Of a stretch of 19,130 bases of DNA, positions 1 through 7,835 are shown piece after piece. A model generated the notes under the pieces. That model ran no database searches. It saw nothing but the letters and a program-made list of their open reading frames with translations, and was not told where the DNA came from. The translations under genes were made by a program, and so were the position numbers. The stretch's first letter is position 1. The number at the start of each line of letters is the position of its first letter. The DNA is from Muribaculaceae bacterium (GTDB taxonomy: Bacteria; Bacteroidota; Bacteroidia; Bacteroidales; Muribaculaceae): assembly GCA_029060585.1 (NCBI GenBank), contig JAIDTS010000084.1:1-19130 (forward strand), read 5' to 3'.

Positions 1-100
1 AGCTCGCTGCAAAGGCTGCCGATCTCACTCAATCTCGAAGTATGAAGTATCGGAGCCTTTGGCTCAGTATGGGCGGCGTTGCCGCAGTATGGGGGGCGCA

Positions 101-231
101 TAATTATTAATTATTAATGATTAATTATTAATGATTAATTGGCTTCGCGTCGCAACCTGATGCATATCGAAGTCGAGGATCTGGGCGATGCGGATTCATC
201 AATGAGCGTGGCTTCGCCAGCTATCGCGGAT
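101..231 (+). repeat. Dispersed repeat copy A (AT heptamers plus GC module)
   Basis: This copy has two parts. The first, 101-153, is a run of ATTAATG/ATTAATT heptamers ending in GGCTTCGCGTCG. The second, about 175-231, carries the landmarks CTGGGCGATGCGGATTC, TGAGCGTGGCTTCGCC and TCGCGGAT. Both parts recur at 984-1109 in the same order and spacing. The first part recurs at 3164-3212, and diverged versions of the second lie at 3222-3260 and 8089-8139. Every copy is intergenic. Confidence 0.85.
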
Positions 232-282
232 AATTATTGTTGGTCGCGCTCGGAGATCGCTCCCTACCTACAAGGGTCGGCT

Positions 283-316
283 GGAGGGAGAGCTGGAGCT
301 CTCCCTTCCTACTTTT
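283..316 (+). terminator. Intrinsic terminator-like hairpin, copy 1
   Basis: GGGAGAGC, loop TGGA, GCTCTCCC forms an eight-pair stem at 286-305, extendable to about 283-308. TTCCTACTTTTT follows, giving a T-run on the plus strand only. The same hairpin and tail recur at 1167-1199, and the hairpin without the T-run at 3261-3280. It would end transcription entering from the left. It may equally be part of the dispersed repeat. Confidence 0.55.
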
Positions 317-397
317 TCGACATGTAGGGGAGTATGTGCCTGATTGTCATTGAGGAGAGGGTGAACGGGGTGGTTGGGGGTGGATATGGTCTCTCTT

Positions 398-446
398 CCC
401 TCTGGTCAGGAGGCTTCCTTTGGAAGCGGCCTGAGAGGGGACTGTT
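398..446 (+). terminator. Three-part hairpin with short T-run
   Basis: CCCTCT (398-403) pairs with AGAGGG (434-439), CAGG (407-410) with CCTG (430-433), and GCTTCC (413-418) with GGAAGC (422-427) around a TTT loop. GACTGTTTT follows on the plus strand. The layered stem with a short T-run fits an intrinsic terminator or the end of a small RNA. No gene leads into it inside the window. Confidence 0.4.
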
Positions 447-496
447 TTGAAACTTCTTGATTCTTAATCGGTTGAGGTTTCATTGATGACTAAATT

Positions 497-722
497 TTAA
501 GTATCTCTTGCTAAGAGATACTTAACTTTTAGTAAGTGATTAAGAGTCAAGAGTTAAGAGTCAAGGAATTTTAAAATATGCTAAACATTTGCACTTTCTT
601 TTGCAACAATACCCCCTCTCTGTAAAAATTTTGAAAAAGTTTTTTGCTTAAAAATGAGGAAATTCGGAATTTTTGTATTACCTTTGTATTCGGATTTAAG
701 TATCTCTTAGCAAGAGATATTG
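497..722. repeat. Paired 24-bp inverted repeats around a 170-bp AT-rich segment
   Basis: Positions 502-525 and 696-719 are exact reverse complements over 24 bp, separated by 526-695. Each arm is itself nearly palindromic. The left arm, 497-525, is a perfect 13-pair stem (TTAAGTATCTCTT and its complement) around GCT; the right arm has the loop in the opposite sense (AGC). The enclosed DNA is AT-rich and holds promoter-like boxes reading toward the right arm. This geometry matches invertible promoter segments known in Bacteroidales. No recombinase gene or obvious target gene lies beside it, so inversion is inference. Confidence 0.6.
643..686 (+). promoter_or_regulatory. Promoter-like boxes inside the inverted-repeat segment
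   Basis: TACCTTTG at 679-686 fits the Bacteroidetes -7 consensus TAnnTTTG exactly, but has no TTTG at the proper distance upstream. Alternatively TTTG at 643-646 is 21 nt from AATTTTTG at 668-675, which is one base off consensus. Either would transcribe rightward through the arm at 696-719. The region is AT-rich, so chance matches are likely. Confidence 0.3.
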
Positions 723-756
723 ATTTTTGCTTAACGGGCTTGGGCTTGCAGTATGG

Positions 757-1130
757 GGTCTCACGCTGAGGCCGCAGAGGGGCTGGGAGCGCGGAGTACT
801 TTAATTGCTGACACTCGGATGCTGAGGGCGCTGGGGCTCGCTCGCTGCGCTCCGCATTGCGTGAGTGGGGAAGCCGCAGTAGGGGTGTCGCGTTGCTGGA
901 TGGATGGGTAAGGAGGGGCTCAACGCGGACCGGCTGCGGGCTTTGGCCCTGCCGGGGTCGCGGATGGGGCGGATAGGGCGCGGATTATTATTAATGATTA
1001 ATTATGAATGATTAATGATTAATTGGCTTCGCGTCGTAACCAGAGGCATGTCGATGACCTGGCCGATGCGGATTCGTCAATGAGCGTGGCTTCGCCGACT
1101 GTCGCGGATTGGTCTCACGCTGAGGCCGCA
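757..1130 (+). repeat. 20-bp direct repeat pair (757-776 and 1111-1130)
   Basis: The 20-bp string beginning GGTCTCACGCTG and ending AGGCCGCA occurs identically at 757-776 and 1111-1130, about 354 bp apart. Its second copy is followed by a small hairpin, GGAAAG-CCTG-CTTTCC, at 1135-1150. The two copies bracket repeat copy B, suggesting that this intergenic DNA grew by duplication of modules. Confidence 0.75.
922..1109 (+). repeat. Dispersed repeat copy B (most complete)
   Basis: Three parts in order. At 922-980 is a GC-rich stem (CCGGC/GCCGG and GGGC/GCCC, 930-955) followed by runs of GCGGAT/GGGCGGAT. At 984-1036 is the ATTAATG heptamer array ending GGCTTCGCGTCG. At 1053-1109 is the module with CTGGCCGATGCGGATTC and TGAGCGTGGCTTCGCC. 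The first part recurs at about 8003-8070 with loop changes that keep the stem (TTTG versus TATC). The second and third recur in copy A. Confidence 0.85.
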
Positions 1131-1166
1131 GGCTGGAAAGCCTGCTTTCCATAGCTACGCAGTGTG

Positions 1167-1199
1167 GGGAGAGCTGGAGCTCTCCCTTCCTACTTTTTT
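1167..1199 (+). terminator. Intrinsic terminator-like hairpin, copy 2
   Basis: GGGAGAGC-TGGA-GCTCTCCC at 1167-1186 is followed by TTCCTACTTTTTT. It sits about 30 bp upstream of the strong promoter at 1230-1261, so it would insulate that gene from read-through. A GTG at 1162 that opens the following reading frame lies at the base of this hairpin, which argues against GTG 1162 as a start. Confidence 0.6.
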
Positions 1200-1229
1200 A
1201 CGGGGCGTCATGTGTATGGGCGGGTGCTA

Positions 1230-1261
1230 TTTGCGTATTCGGGGAAAAATCGCTATATTTG
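1230..1261 (+). promoter_or_regulatory. Bacteroidetes housekeeping promoter
   Basis: TTTG at 1230-1233, a 20-nt spacer, then TATATTTG at 1254-1261: both boxes fit the consensus TTTG-N19-21-TAnnTTTG exactly. Transcription should begin near 1267-1269, leaving a leader of only about 10-12 nt before ATG 1279. This is the best promoter match in the window. Confidence 0.8.
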
Positions 1262-1278
1262 CGGAAAGTTTGAGCATT

Positions 1279-2112
1279 ATGGATGAATTAAAGGATTTTA
1301 AAGGTAAGATCCGGGAAATCGTGGGCGATTCCTCGGATTCAATCGAGAACCGAATCGACAGGGTGATAAGCGTTAGAGACAGTCTGAACGAGGAGGAGGC
1401 CGGGAAGAAGACGGTGCTGGAAGCGGATGCGTTCTGCTATTCGGCGCTTATCGATATGCTGATAAACGAGCACGCCAACCTGAGCAATGCCCTCGATCTC
1501 CTACATCTCTACGCTATTTTGGCGGAGACGTATGTGGAGATGGATAATTGCCGCCCTGTGAAGGATATAGCCTATAAGGTACGCGACATCATACGCTGCG
1601 AGGAGGCGCCCTGGAACGTGCTGGAGGAGACTGTGCCGAGAATCATCGACGCTGTCAACGATACGGTATATCATCATGCGTCTTACGACCTGACGGTGAT
1701 GTATCTGCGCAAGGCCTTCAAGGAGGGAAGACTTGACGAGGAGCTGAAGGGACGGGCACGCCATGTGCTTAAGCTCAGGATTCTTCTGGAGGACCCCGAC
1801 GGCTACGAGAGTTTCTTCTCGAAGGACCTGCAGGATGCGATAGCGGCCCTATTCACGCCGGAGGAGCTCATGAAGATTATCATGTATCCTCAGATCGGGA
1901 CACTGAAATGCGACCCGGTGGAGTATACATGGCGATGGGAGGATATATATCCGGAGGTGGACCGCCGCCTCACCGAGCGTTTCGCAAACGCGCCGCGCCA
2001 TATGGGTTTCTGCTTCAAATACTGGGAGGCTAAACGGGAGCTGCTTAAGAAAGAGTATGGCATAGACTGGAAGTCGCCGTCGCAGATGAATCCCCGGGTG
2101 ATGTTTGACTAA
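1279..2112 (+). CDS. Unrecognised helical protein (277 aa)
   Basis: I do not recognise the family. The chosen start is ATG 1279 (MDELKDFKGK...). The frame stays open upstream to a GTG at 1162, but that extension crosses the terminator hairpin and the promoter at 1230-1261, so it cannot be translated from that promoter. The protein is acidic, appears almost wholly alpha-helical, and has no signal peptide, membrane segment or obvious catalytic motif. Trp and aromatic residues cluster near the C terminus (EYTWRWEDIYPE, about residues 216-227; FCFKYWEAKR, about 242-251). It is probably cytoplasmic. A 184-bp gap with small hairpins (CGGAC 2217-2221 with GTCCG 2233-2237) separates it from the Sel1 gene, which shows no clear promoter of its own, so the two may be co-transcribed. 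Nothing links it firmly to the minus-strand NTPase operon. Confidence 0.88.
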   Translation: MDELKDFKGKIREIVGDSSDSIENRIDRVISVRDSLNEEEAGKKTVLEADAFCYSALIDMLINEHANLSNALDLLHLYAILAETYVEMDNCRPVKDIAYKVRDIIRCEEAPWNVLEETVPRIIDAVNDTVYHHASYDLTVMYLRKAFKEGRLDEELKGRARHVLKLRILLEDPDGYESFFSKDLQDAIAALFTPEELMKIIMYPQIGTLKCDPVEYTWRWEDIYPEVDRRLTERFANAPRHMGFCFKYWEAKRELLKKEYGIDWKSPSQMNPRVMFD

Positions 2113-2296
2113 TTAAATATCACGCAGAGGAGCAAAGGGCTCGCAATGATGAATAAATCAGTCTTGAAAACTTAATTCCAGGACCTTCAAAACCTAAGAC
2201 GCGGTCTTTTAGAGGTCGGACTTGCTTCGCTCGTCCGGGAGAAAGCAAAGCACGCAGAGATAGGAATCTTAAATCAGAAAGTTAAGTAAAAGAGAG

Positions 2297-3160
2297 ATGA
2301 AGATGCAATCACTTACCGACACTGTCTTACGTCTGCTGGACTCTGCGGACGAGAATCCGTCGGCGACGGACACGATATTCAAGACCGTCAGCGAAGCGCC
2401 CGATGGGGGCGAGCGCGACGGCCTTCTGGCCCTAATCTACCATGAAGGAATCGGCGTCGAGGCCGATCTTGACAAAAGTTTCGAGTATGCCGAGAAGGCA
2501 GCATTCGCAGGAGGAGAGGCTTTGGGATATTATGTGCTGGGATATATGTGCGACAAAGCGGAGACTCCGGATCAGGCAGAGGGGGGTCCGCGCCAGAAAT
2601 ACGACCATTACGATGCGGAGCGCTTCTATGAGAAATGCGCGGAGAAGGATGGACACTGGAAGAGATACGCGTGCAACTGGCTGGGGGACTATTACCTCGA
2701 CATGGCGAGAGGAGGCGACCCTGAGGTAGGTGTGGAATATCTCGAGGCGGTGGCTGAGGAGGATGCGGAGGCCGCGGGGAGACTCAGCGACCACTTCTGG
2801 GACATCGTGATGCCGGACTATACGGACGATAGGGAACGCACGGAGGCTCTTTTCCGTTGGACCAAGAAGGCTGCGGAGCTTGACGAGGAGGATGAGGAAT
2901 ACGTATACCGTCTTGGATGGCTGTATGCGGACGGAATAGGATGCGGGAGATCGCCACGGCTCGCGCTTAAGTATTTCCATGAGGCATATCTGAGGGGAGA
3001 CTGGCGAGGAGCGGAGTCGATAGCGAATGTGCTTGAGGAGAACCGGGATGAGGGAGACACCTACATGGACGCCGACATCGAGGAATGGCGCAGGAGGGGG
3101 GAAAAGATGAAAGACGAATCTGACTCGGGGGAGCCGGATCCGTCTTTGGAGGAAGACTGA
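2297..3160 (+). CDS. Sel1/TPR-like repeat protein
   Basis: This 287-residue acidic protein is built of helix-pair repeats of the Sel1 (SLR) type. The clearest units are near residues 43-77 (ALIYHEGIGVEADLDKSFEY then AEKAAFAGG) and about 204-237 (LGWLYADGIG then LALKYFHEAYLRGD). More diverged units lie between. Sel1 repeats are protein-protein interaction scaffolds, and no enzymatic motif is seen. There is no signal peptide, so it is probably cytoplasmic. The start at ATG 2297 is preceded by an AG-rich stretch (AAAAGAGAG); an in-frame ATG two codons later is an alternative. The C terminus is highly acidic and low complexity. It is convergent with the NTPase operon, with only 144 bp between the stop codons, and that gap is filled by repeat copy C. 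A functional link to the operon is possible but unsupported. Confidence 0.92.
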   Translation: MKMQSLTDTVLRLLDSADENPSATDTIFKTVSEAPDGGERDGLLALIYHEGIGVEADLDKSFEYAEKAAFAGGEALGYYVLGYMCDKAETPDQAEGGPRQKYDHYDAERFYEKCAEKDGHWKRYACNWLGDYYLDMARGGDPEVGVEYLEAVAEEDAEAAGRLSDHFWDIVMPDYTDDRERTEALFRWTKKAAELDEEDEEYVYRLGWLYADGIGCGRSPRLALKYFHEAYLRGDWRGAESIANVLEENRDEGDTYMDADIEEWRRRGEKMKDESDSGEPDPSLEED

Positions 3161-3163
3161 TTT

Positions 3164-3280
3164 TATTAATGATTAATTATTAATGATTAATGATTAATTG
3201 GCTTCGCGTCGCGACCGGAGGATTTTCGAGGAGCTGACCGACGCTGATTCGTCACTGAGAGGGAGAGCTGGAGCTCTCCC
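3164..3280 (+). repeat. Dispersed repeat copy C with palindromic hairpin
   Basis: Between the convergent stops at 3160 and 3305 lies an ATTAATG heptamer array ending GGCTTCGCGTCG (3164-3212), a diverged GC module (3222-3260), and the hairpin GGGAGAGC-TGGA-GCTCTCCC (3261-3280). No T-run follows on either strand. The hairpin could still act as a bidirectional transcript end or 3' stabiliser for both genes, but this is inference. Confidence 0.8.
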
Positions 3281-3304
3281 TTCCTAACGGAGAGGGCTCG
3301 CTAC

Positions 3305-5341
3305 CTAACGGCGGATGCCGAGCTGGTCGACGAAGAGGGCCTCGAAGAGGGGGCCTACATATGAGCGGCTGCCCTTTGCCGTGGCAGCCACGGCAAAGAT
3401 CGTGCACGACTTGTATTTCTGCGCCCAGTAGAGCAGCGACTCAAGGCCAAGATGCTTCTGAAGATAATTCCTAAGTGACTCCTGCGACATAAGGTTGACA
3501 TTCCTGGGGATATAACCGAGGTCGATTTTAGTCAGCACTATGTTGAGATGGATGTCTTTCAGATTGCTCCTGTAATGCCTGAGCTGATTCTCGACCACAT
3601 CGATTATCTGCTGAAGGGGGAGTTTCTGCACATATTCATTATCGTTCTTTTTCATCCACTCCTCGAATTCTTCGGACACCTTGGAGGATGGGAACTTAGT
3701 AGTCAGAGGATCGATTACTATTATGAGGGAGTCGACGTTGCGGAGATAGCGCGTGGCGTTTGTGCCGACGGAGGCATTGGACGGATCGAAATGCTCTCCG
3801 CCAACATCGTTGATGAACACGCGGTAGGGAATCGAAGAGTTCCTGCGCCTTACGATCAACTGCGTAGAGGCGAGCTGGTCGGTCGCGGTCTTGTTAGGGA
3901 GATCATCCTCACGAATCTCATCGTTTTTCCTTATCGAGTCAATCTTTCCAAACATCGAGCGGTCGCCTATCGTATTGTCGACATCGGTAAACTCCACCGA
4001 GCCTTCTCCGGCATAGTCGAAGAGGTCGGCGATCAGCCTGTAGGTCAGTGTGCTCTTTCCAGACATGGCACTTCCGGCTATGGCCATATGAAGTTCGGTG
4101 CCTTCCTCGGCCTGAATCAACCTGTCGCAGTTGGCGCATCTACGCGCGAGGGCGTCGCGGCCATTCATCAGCATGGTCGGCATGCGCTCCCCTGTGGAAG
4201 GATGAGTGATGTGAAACAGTCCATAGAAACCGGGCCTGAGGGGAATGCCGTTTGGAATCTCCTCATAGCCGGAGTCTCCCTTGGAAAGATAGACCGCAGG
4301 CTCGGAAGGATGATGGCAATGGGGGCATGGATGCTTGATGTTGTAGCGGGCGGTCACGAATTTCTCAAACAGGATGAGCGCTCCTGCCACTATCATCCAT
4401 ATCAAGGCGAGGCATAGGAAGAGCGCAAGAGGGATGCATATGATCATGAGGGCCGGCTCCCAATACTGCAGGGTAAGATTCCAAGCATATTCAAGCATAT
4501 TGAATTGATTGAAGAACTCAAGGCCTATCTCCGCGCAACGGTCGCCGAAGCCCGTGATGGCATCGGCAAAATACCAGATCAGGCCGCCCAGAAGCACGAG
4601 AAGCAGACATGCCCATTCTCCTCCGAAACAAGCTATTACGCCACCGATACAAGCGATTATACCCACCCACTTAAGCACATAGCAAAGAATCTTGACTATC
4701 CAGAGCACCACGAATCCGGCTCCGCCCAAGACGAGCATCACCACAATCGAAGTGATCACTGCGGCCAAAAGGATGAGGGTGATGATTATCACGGTGCGGT
4801 AGGGGGCAATGTTGAAGAAGAACGTCTTCCTCATGCCGCCCTTGTATGGACCGAGTATCTTCTCTCCGGCATCCTCCGAGAAATAAGCTATCATATAGAT
4901 TATGGCCGCAATCACCGCCAAGACGAGGAGCACCCATTTCGCCACAGTCTGAGACTTCTCCACAGCCTGCTCTATCTCGACCTGCTGCTGCGTGGGGGGA
5001 TCGTATTTAGGGTTCTCCTCAGCCCGGAACCGGTTAAGGTTGGTCACATATCCGTCGTAGGGAAGTCTCTTACCCCATTTATCATATATCCTCACCCACT
5101 CATAGCCATCGCCAGCGACAGTGACGGAGTCGGTGAAGTAGACTACATCTCCGGGGCGGAGCTGACATATGAATTTGCCTTTGGTAGTGGGTTTCTCACG
5201 TACGTTGAGTTTCTTTCCGTCGGTCACCACATACCGGTAGGGAGAGCGTTCGGGGTATTCTCCGTATTCCCTGGCCATCGCCGACCCGAGGGACAGCATA
5301 GCCAACAGGGCCAATATCACTATCCTTAATCTATTTTTCAT
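3305..5341 (-). CDS. Membrane GTPase with periplasmic SH3b domain and zinc ribbon
   Basis: Domain order in 678 residues: signal peptide 1-23 (hydrophobic run ending AMA); bacterial SH3 (SH3b) domain about 36-103, marked by LNVREKP and GYV; membrane segments at about 136-154, 182-205, 208-258 (two or more helices) and 297-326; zinc ribbon with CPHC at 339-342 and CANC at 402-405; then a Ras-like GTPase. GTPase motifs are the P-loop GSAMSGKST (423-431), NDVGGE (511-516, DxxG) and TKID (604-607). The topology implied is SH3b outside the inner membrane and GTPase in the cytosol. Families called double-GTPase are a likely home, from memory. The gene overlaps the upstream GAP1-like gene by 11 nt, indicating translational coupling. 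DVGGE replaces the common DTAGE. It is last in the operon, and may pass an envelope signal to the cytosolic GTPase machinery (inference). Confidence 0.95.
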   Translation of the reverse strand: MKNRLRIVILALLAMLSLGSAMAREYGEYPERSPYRYVVTDGKKLNVREKPTTKGKFICQLRPGDVVYFTDSVTVAGDGYEWVRIYDKWGKRLPYDGYVTNLNRFRAEENPKYDPPTQQQVEIEQAVEKSQTVAKWVLLVLAVIAAIIYMIAYFSEDAGEKILGPYKGGMRKTFFFNIAPYRTVIIITLILLAAVITSIVVMLVLGGAGFVVLWIVKILCYVLKWVGIIACIGGVIACFGGEWACLLLVLLGGLIWYFADAITGFGDRCAEIGLEFFNQFNMLEYAWNLTLQYWEPALMIICIPLALFLCLALIWMIVAGALILFEKFVTARYNIKHPCPHCHHPSEPAVYLSKGDSGYEEIPNGIPLRPGFYGLFHITHPSTGERMPTMLMNGRDALARRCANCDRLIQAEEGTELHMAIAGSAMSGKSTLTYRLIADLFDYAGEGSVEFTDVDNTIGDRSMFGKIDSIRKNDEIREDDLPNKTATDQLASTQLIVRRRNSSIPYRVFINDVGGEHFDPSNASVGTNATRYLRNVDSLIIVIDPLTTKFPSSKVSEEFEEWMKKNDNEYVQKLPLQQIIDVVENQLRHYRSNLKDIHLNIVLTKIDLGYIPRNVNLMSQESLRNYLQKHLGLESLLYWAQKYKSCTIFAVAATAKGSRSYVGPLFEALFVDQLGIRR

Positions 5342-7835
5342 CTTTTCTTATGTTTTTTCCTGACCGACTGGAAGGGGCCTGCCGTCCGTTGATAAAACCC
5401 TCGTCGTCATCCGCACGGTCTTTCTTCGCGAACATGCCTTTCAATCCTCCCGAAATCTTGCTCCAGACGGAGGGCTGGCGGCTCTTGAGTATCTTTCTGT
5501 GGGATTCCGGGGCATACTTCTCCATAAAGAGCAACGCCGTCTCATCATTCATCGCGGCCTTCTGAGTCAGGAAATCATATTCCTCCTGAGGCTGCCCAGC
5601 CCTCATCTGCATTAGGCCAAGGATATAGAAGGCCCTGTAGCGATCTGCCGAGGCAATCCTAAGAAGATTTTCTTCCGAGAGGATTCCCTCCTTCACCATA
5701 TATGCCACGAGACCCTCGGGATAGTCGGCCGATTTCTTCTGGAGTATGTTGGGATCGAAATTCTTCTTCTTCTCTACATGCCTCAGATAATTCCGAGCCA
5801 ATATGGCCATGTATTCCCTGTCGCCGATACCGCGGGCAAGTTTCCACAGGGGTTCCACCTCCTTATCGTCGTAGGATGTAGAATGCTGCAGGACATGGGA
5901 AAGCAGGGATATCTTCCTACGGATCTCATCCGACACCGGCAAAAGGGCAACATCACGGCAAACCTCTTCCGCCTTCTGCCGGCTGATCGTGCGCCCCTTG
6001 AGATTGACGAGCAAAGAGGCGAGCATACGGTTGAGGGCATCGCGTCCGGAGGGCTCCTTCAACCACCTTTCGCAATCCTCGTTCTCCTTAAAGGCCTTGA
6101 CATCTGCGACGAACCCGACGAGACCTTCCGCACTCCCGACATCGGACAGCTCCAGCTGGCATGCGAAGAGACCTGAATATCTCTTATCGGACACATAAGG
6201 GGCAAACTCACGGAAAAAGTCTACGGCACACTCACCCGCTTCGCGGGTAATGCCGACGAGCATCTGCAGCAGTTTCTCGTCATACTCACCGGTAGATGAC
6301 TTAAGGATATCGACCAGCACTTGCGCCTGCCTCTTCCTGTCGGGAATCTCCCTGTCGATGATCCGCTGTCTCGCCTCAGAGTCGACCTTGTCGGCAAACA
6401 TCCTCAGCACCAGAGTGGCCTTGTTGCCGATAATCTCCTTAAGGAAATAAGGATAGAGACTCTCCCATTCCTTGCCTTCGAACTGCGACAGATAATAGCT
6501 ATAGCGGAGAAACTTATCGTCGTCGATATAATCCCTCACAATCTCACTCCACTCATTGCTGAAAGTCTGATAGAATGATTTGAACGCATTGGAGTCGCGG
6601 AAGACAATCTCGTTGATACGGGGACGGTTTCGCTCCACAAGCCTCCGCACTTCGATCGGACGAATGTCTCGCACAAAGCGAATCCACGACTTGAGATCAT
6701 AGTAATGCTGAATTCCATCAAGCTCCTTCTGAAGGGATTCCTCGAGCTTTCCCGCCGCATCCGGAGACTGCCTAAAGTAACCGGCCAGCAGCTCCCTGAG
6801 CTTCGGATCCTTCTCCAGCATGCGCACGTCGAACGCGTCATAGTCGTGGATATATGCGAACAATGCCCTCTGCGTATCCTGCGGGGCAGACTTAGAAGCC
6901 TCGAAAGTCGGAGACAGACACCAGGCGACAAGCGCGCGTACCTTCCGGAGCTGACCCTCCCGGACGTAGCGCTCCACCATCGGACGGAACATCGTCTTCT
7001 CCATGGTGTCGGGCACTCCCCCACCGTTCAGGTCGAGCACGACCCAGAGATTGGGGAATATCTCAAACCGATAGTCCCTGCCGATGAAGCATATGTTGAT
7101 GCCGGCGCGCAGGCCCTGTTCGTTATGGTTGGTGACGAAAGTGATCTCCTCGAGGTGCTTCCGGGGCACCATCAACGCGAGGGCCGCCATCAGACGCGGG
7201 GCCTCCCCGGGGGCTGCCTTCACGAGCAAGGGTTTTCCTTGCTTCCGGCTCTCGATGAAAGCGAACAGGAGGTCGACCGCCTTGCCGTCGATCTCCGGAA
7301 GGGCAGCGGCCCTGAACGGCCTCTCCTCCTCCACCAGATCGGGCTTATGGCCAACGGATATCTCCCTCATCTCAGCGTTGCCGGCACGCGGGGCCGGATC
7401 GGCGGGAATGAAACGGTTGCTTCCCGGAGCGGGACTCTCCAGAAGGATTCCGAAGTCTTCAGCCGCGGGGCATTCGGGAAACACGTAGGCGTCCACCACG
7501 TAGTTGCCCAGACGACCGGGACGACCGTTGAGATAGAAGGTGTAATCGAAACCGACGGCTATCCTGCGGCCCAACACGTAGGCCTTTTCCTGACCGGGCA
7601 ATCCCACGACCCGGAAGAAATAGGAAGGTGGCACCTGCCTTATCAGGTCCGGATTCTCAAACAGGGCAGAGGGAGACAGCGACGCGTTTGACTCCCTGAA
7701 GGTGAAGACACCGTTCTGCTCCAGAGCTGCCAGCAGCTGCGGCGACATTCCGGCTGAGGCCGAGCGCACTCCGAAGCCGACACCGCCCGAGCGGTTACGC
7801 TCGGAGGAGTTATAGATGACATGTGAGTATTTCAT
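5331..7835 (-). CDS. GTPase-associated protein 1 (GAP1)-like scaffold
   Basis: This 834-residue protein has no signal peptide, P-loop or visible active site. The N-terminal region (about 1-260) has features I associate with GAP1 N-terminal domains: an opening HVIYNSS, GFGVRSASAGMSPQLLAALE near 20-39, and GRLGNYVVDAYVF near 106-118. The rest is long, charged and helical (about 270-790), like an adaptor or repeat scaffold. The basic, low-complexity tail ends in KDEK. GAP1 proteins are known as partners encoded beside GTPases in bacterial NTP-dependent systems. Here the gene lies between a cytosolic zinc-ribbon GTPase (354-bp gap) and a membrane GTPase (11-nt overlap), which fits a scaffold joining the two. 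Assignment is by motif memory only, so a profile search is needed. No promoter matching TAnnTTTG was found upstream. Confidence 0.93.
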   Translation of the reverse strand: MKYSHVIYNSSERNRSGGVGFGVRSASAGMSPQLLAALEQNGVFTFRESNASLSPSALFENPDLIRQVPPSYFFRVVGLPGQEKAYVLGRRIAVGFDYTFYLNGRPGRLGNYVVDAYVFPECPAAEDFGILLESPAPGSNRFIPADPAPRAGNAEMREISVGHKPDLVEEERPFRAAALPEIDGKAVDLLFAFIESRKQGKPLLVKAAPGEAPRLMAALALMVPRKHLEEITFVTNHNEQGLRAGINICFIGRDYRFEIFPNLWVVLDLNGGGVPDTMEKTMFRPMVERYVREGQLRKVRALVAWCLSPTFEASKSAPQDTQRALFAYIHDYDAFDVRMLEKDPKLRELLAGYFRQSPDAAGKLEESLQKELDGIQHYYDLKSWIRFVRDIRPIEVRRLVERNRPRINEIVFRDSNAFKSFYQTFSNEWSEIVRDYIDDDKFLRYSYYLSQFEGKEWESLYPYFLKEIIGNKATLVLRMFADKVDSEARQRIIDREIPDRKRQAQVLVDILKSSTGEYDEKLLQMLVGITREAGECAVDFFREFAPYVSDKRYSGLFACQLELSDVGSAEGLVGFVADVKAFKENEDCERWLKEPSGRDALNRMLASLLVNLKGRTISRQKAEEVCRDVALLPVSDEIRRKISLLSHVLQHSTSYDDKEVEPLWKLARGIGDREYMAILARNYLRHVEKKKNFDPNILQKKSADYPEGLVAYMVKEGILSEENLLRIASADRYRAFYILGLMQMRAGQPQEEYDFLTQKAAMNDETALLFMEKYAPESHRKILKSRQPSVWSKISGGLKGMFAKKDRADDDEGFINGRQAPSSRSGKNIRKDEK

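Larger units (their letters stand above)
1..1229. other. Long non-coding region rich in repeats and hairpins
   Basis: No convincing gene is visible here. The only short open frame (139-327) runs through repeat modules and a hairpin. The DNA is a patchwork of AT-rich heptamer arrays (ATTAATG-like), GC-rich repeat modules also found elsewhere in the window, hairpins and an inverted-repeat pair. An imperfect stem sits at the very start: CAAAGGCT at 10-17 and CCGAT at 19-23 pair with ATCGG at 49-53 and AGCCTTTG at 54-61. A 12-bp direct repeat, TTAAGAGTCAAG, occurs at 540-551 and 554-565. Composition swings from strongly AT-rich (490-720) to GC-rich (740-980), unlike the neighbouring genes. Confidence 0.8.

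Noticed and set aside
101..153. CRISPR-like or satellite array from the ATTAATG heptamers
   Set aside because: Units are 7 bp with no spacers. It is a simple AT-rich tandem repeat that recurs as part of a dispersed module.
139..327. 62-residue open frame near the left edge
   Set aside because: It runs through the dispersed repeat modules and the terminator hairpin, so it has no sign of being a protein.
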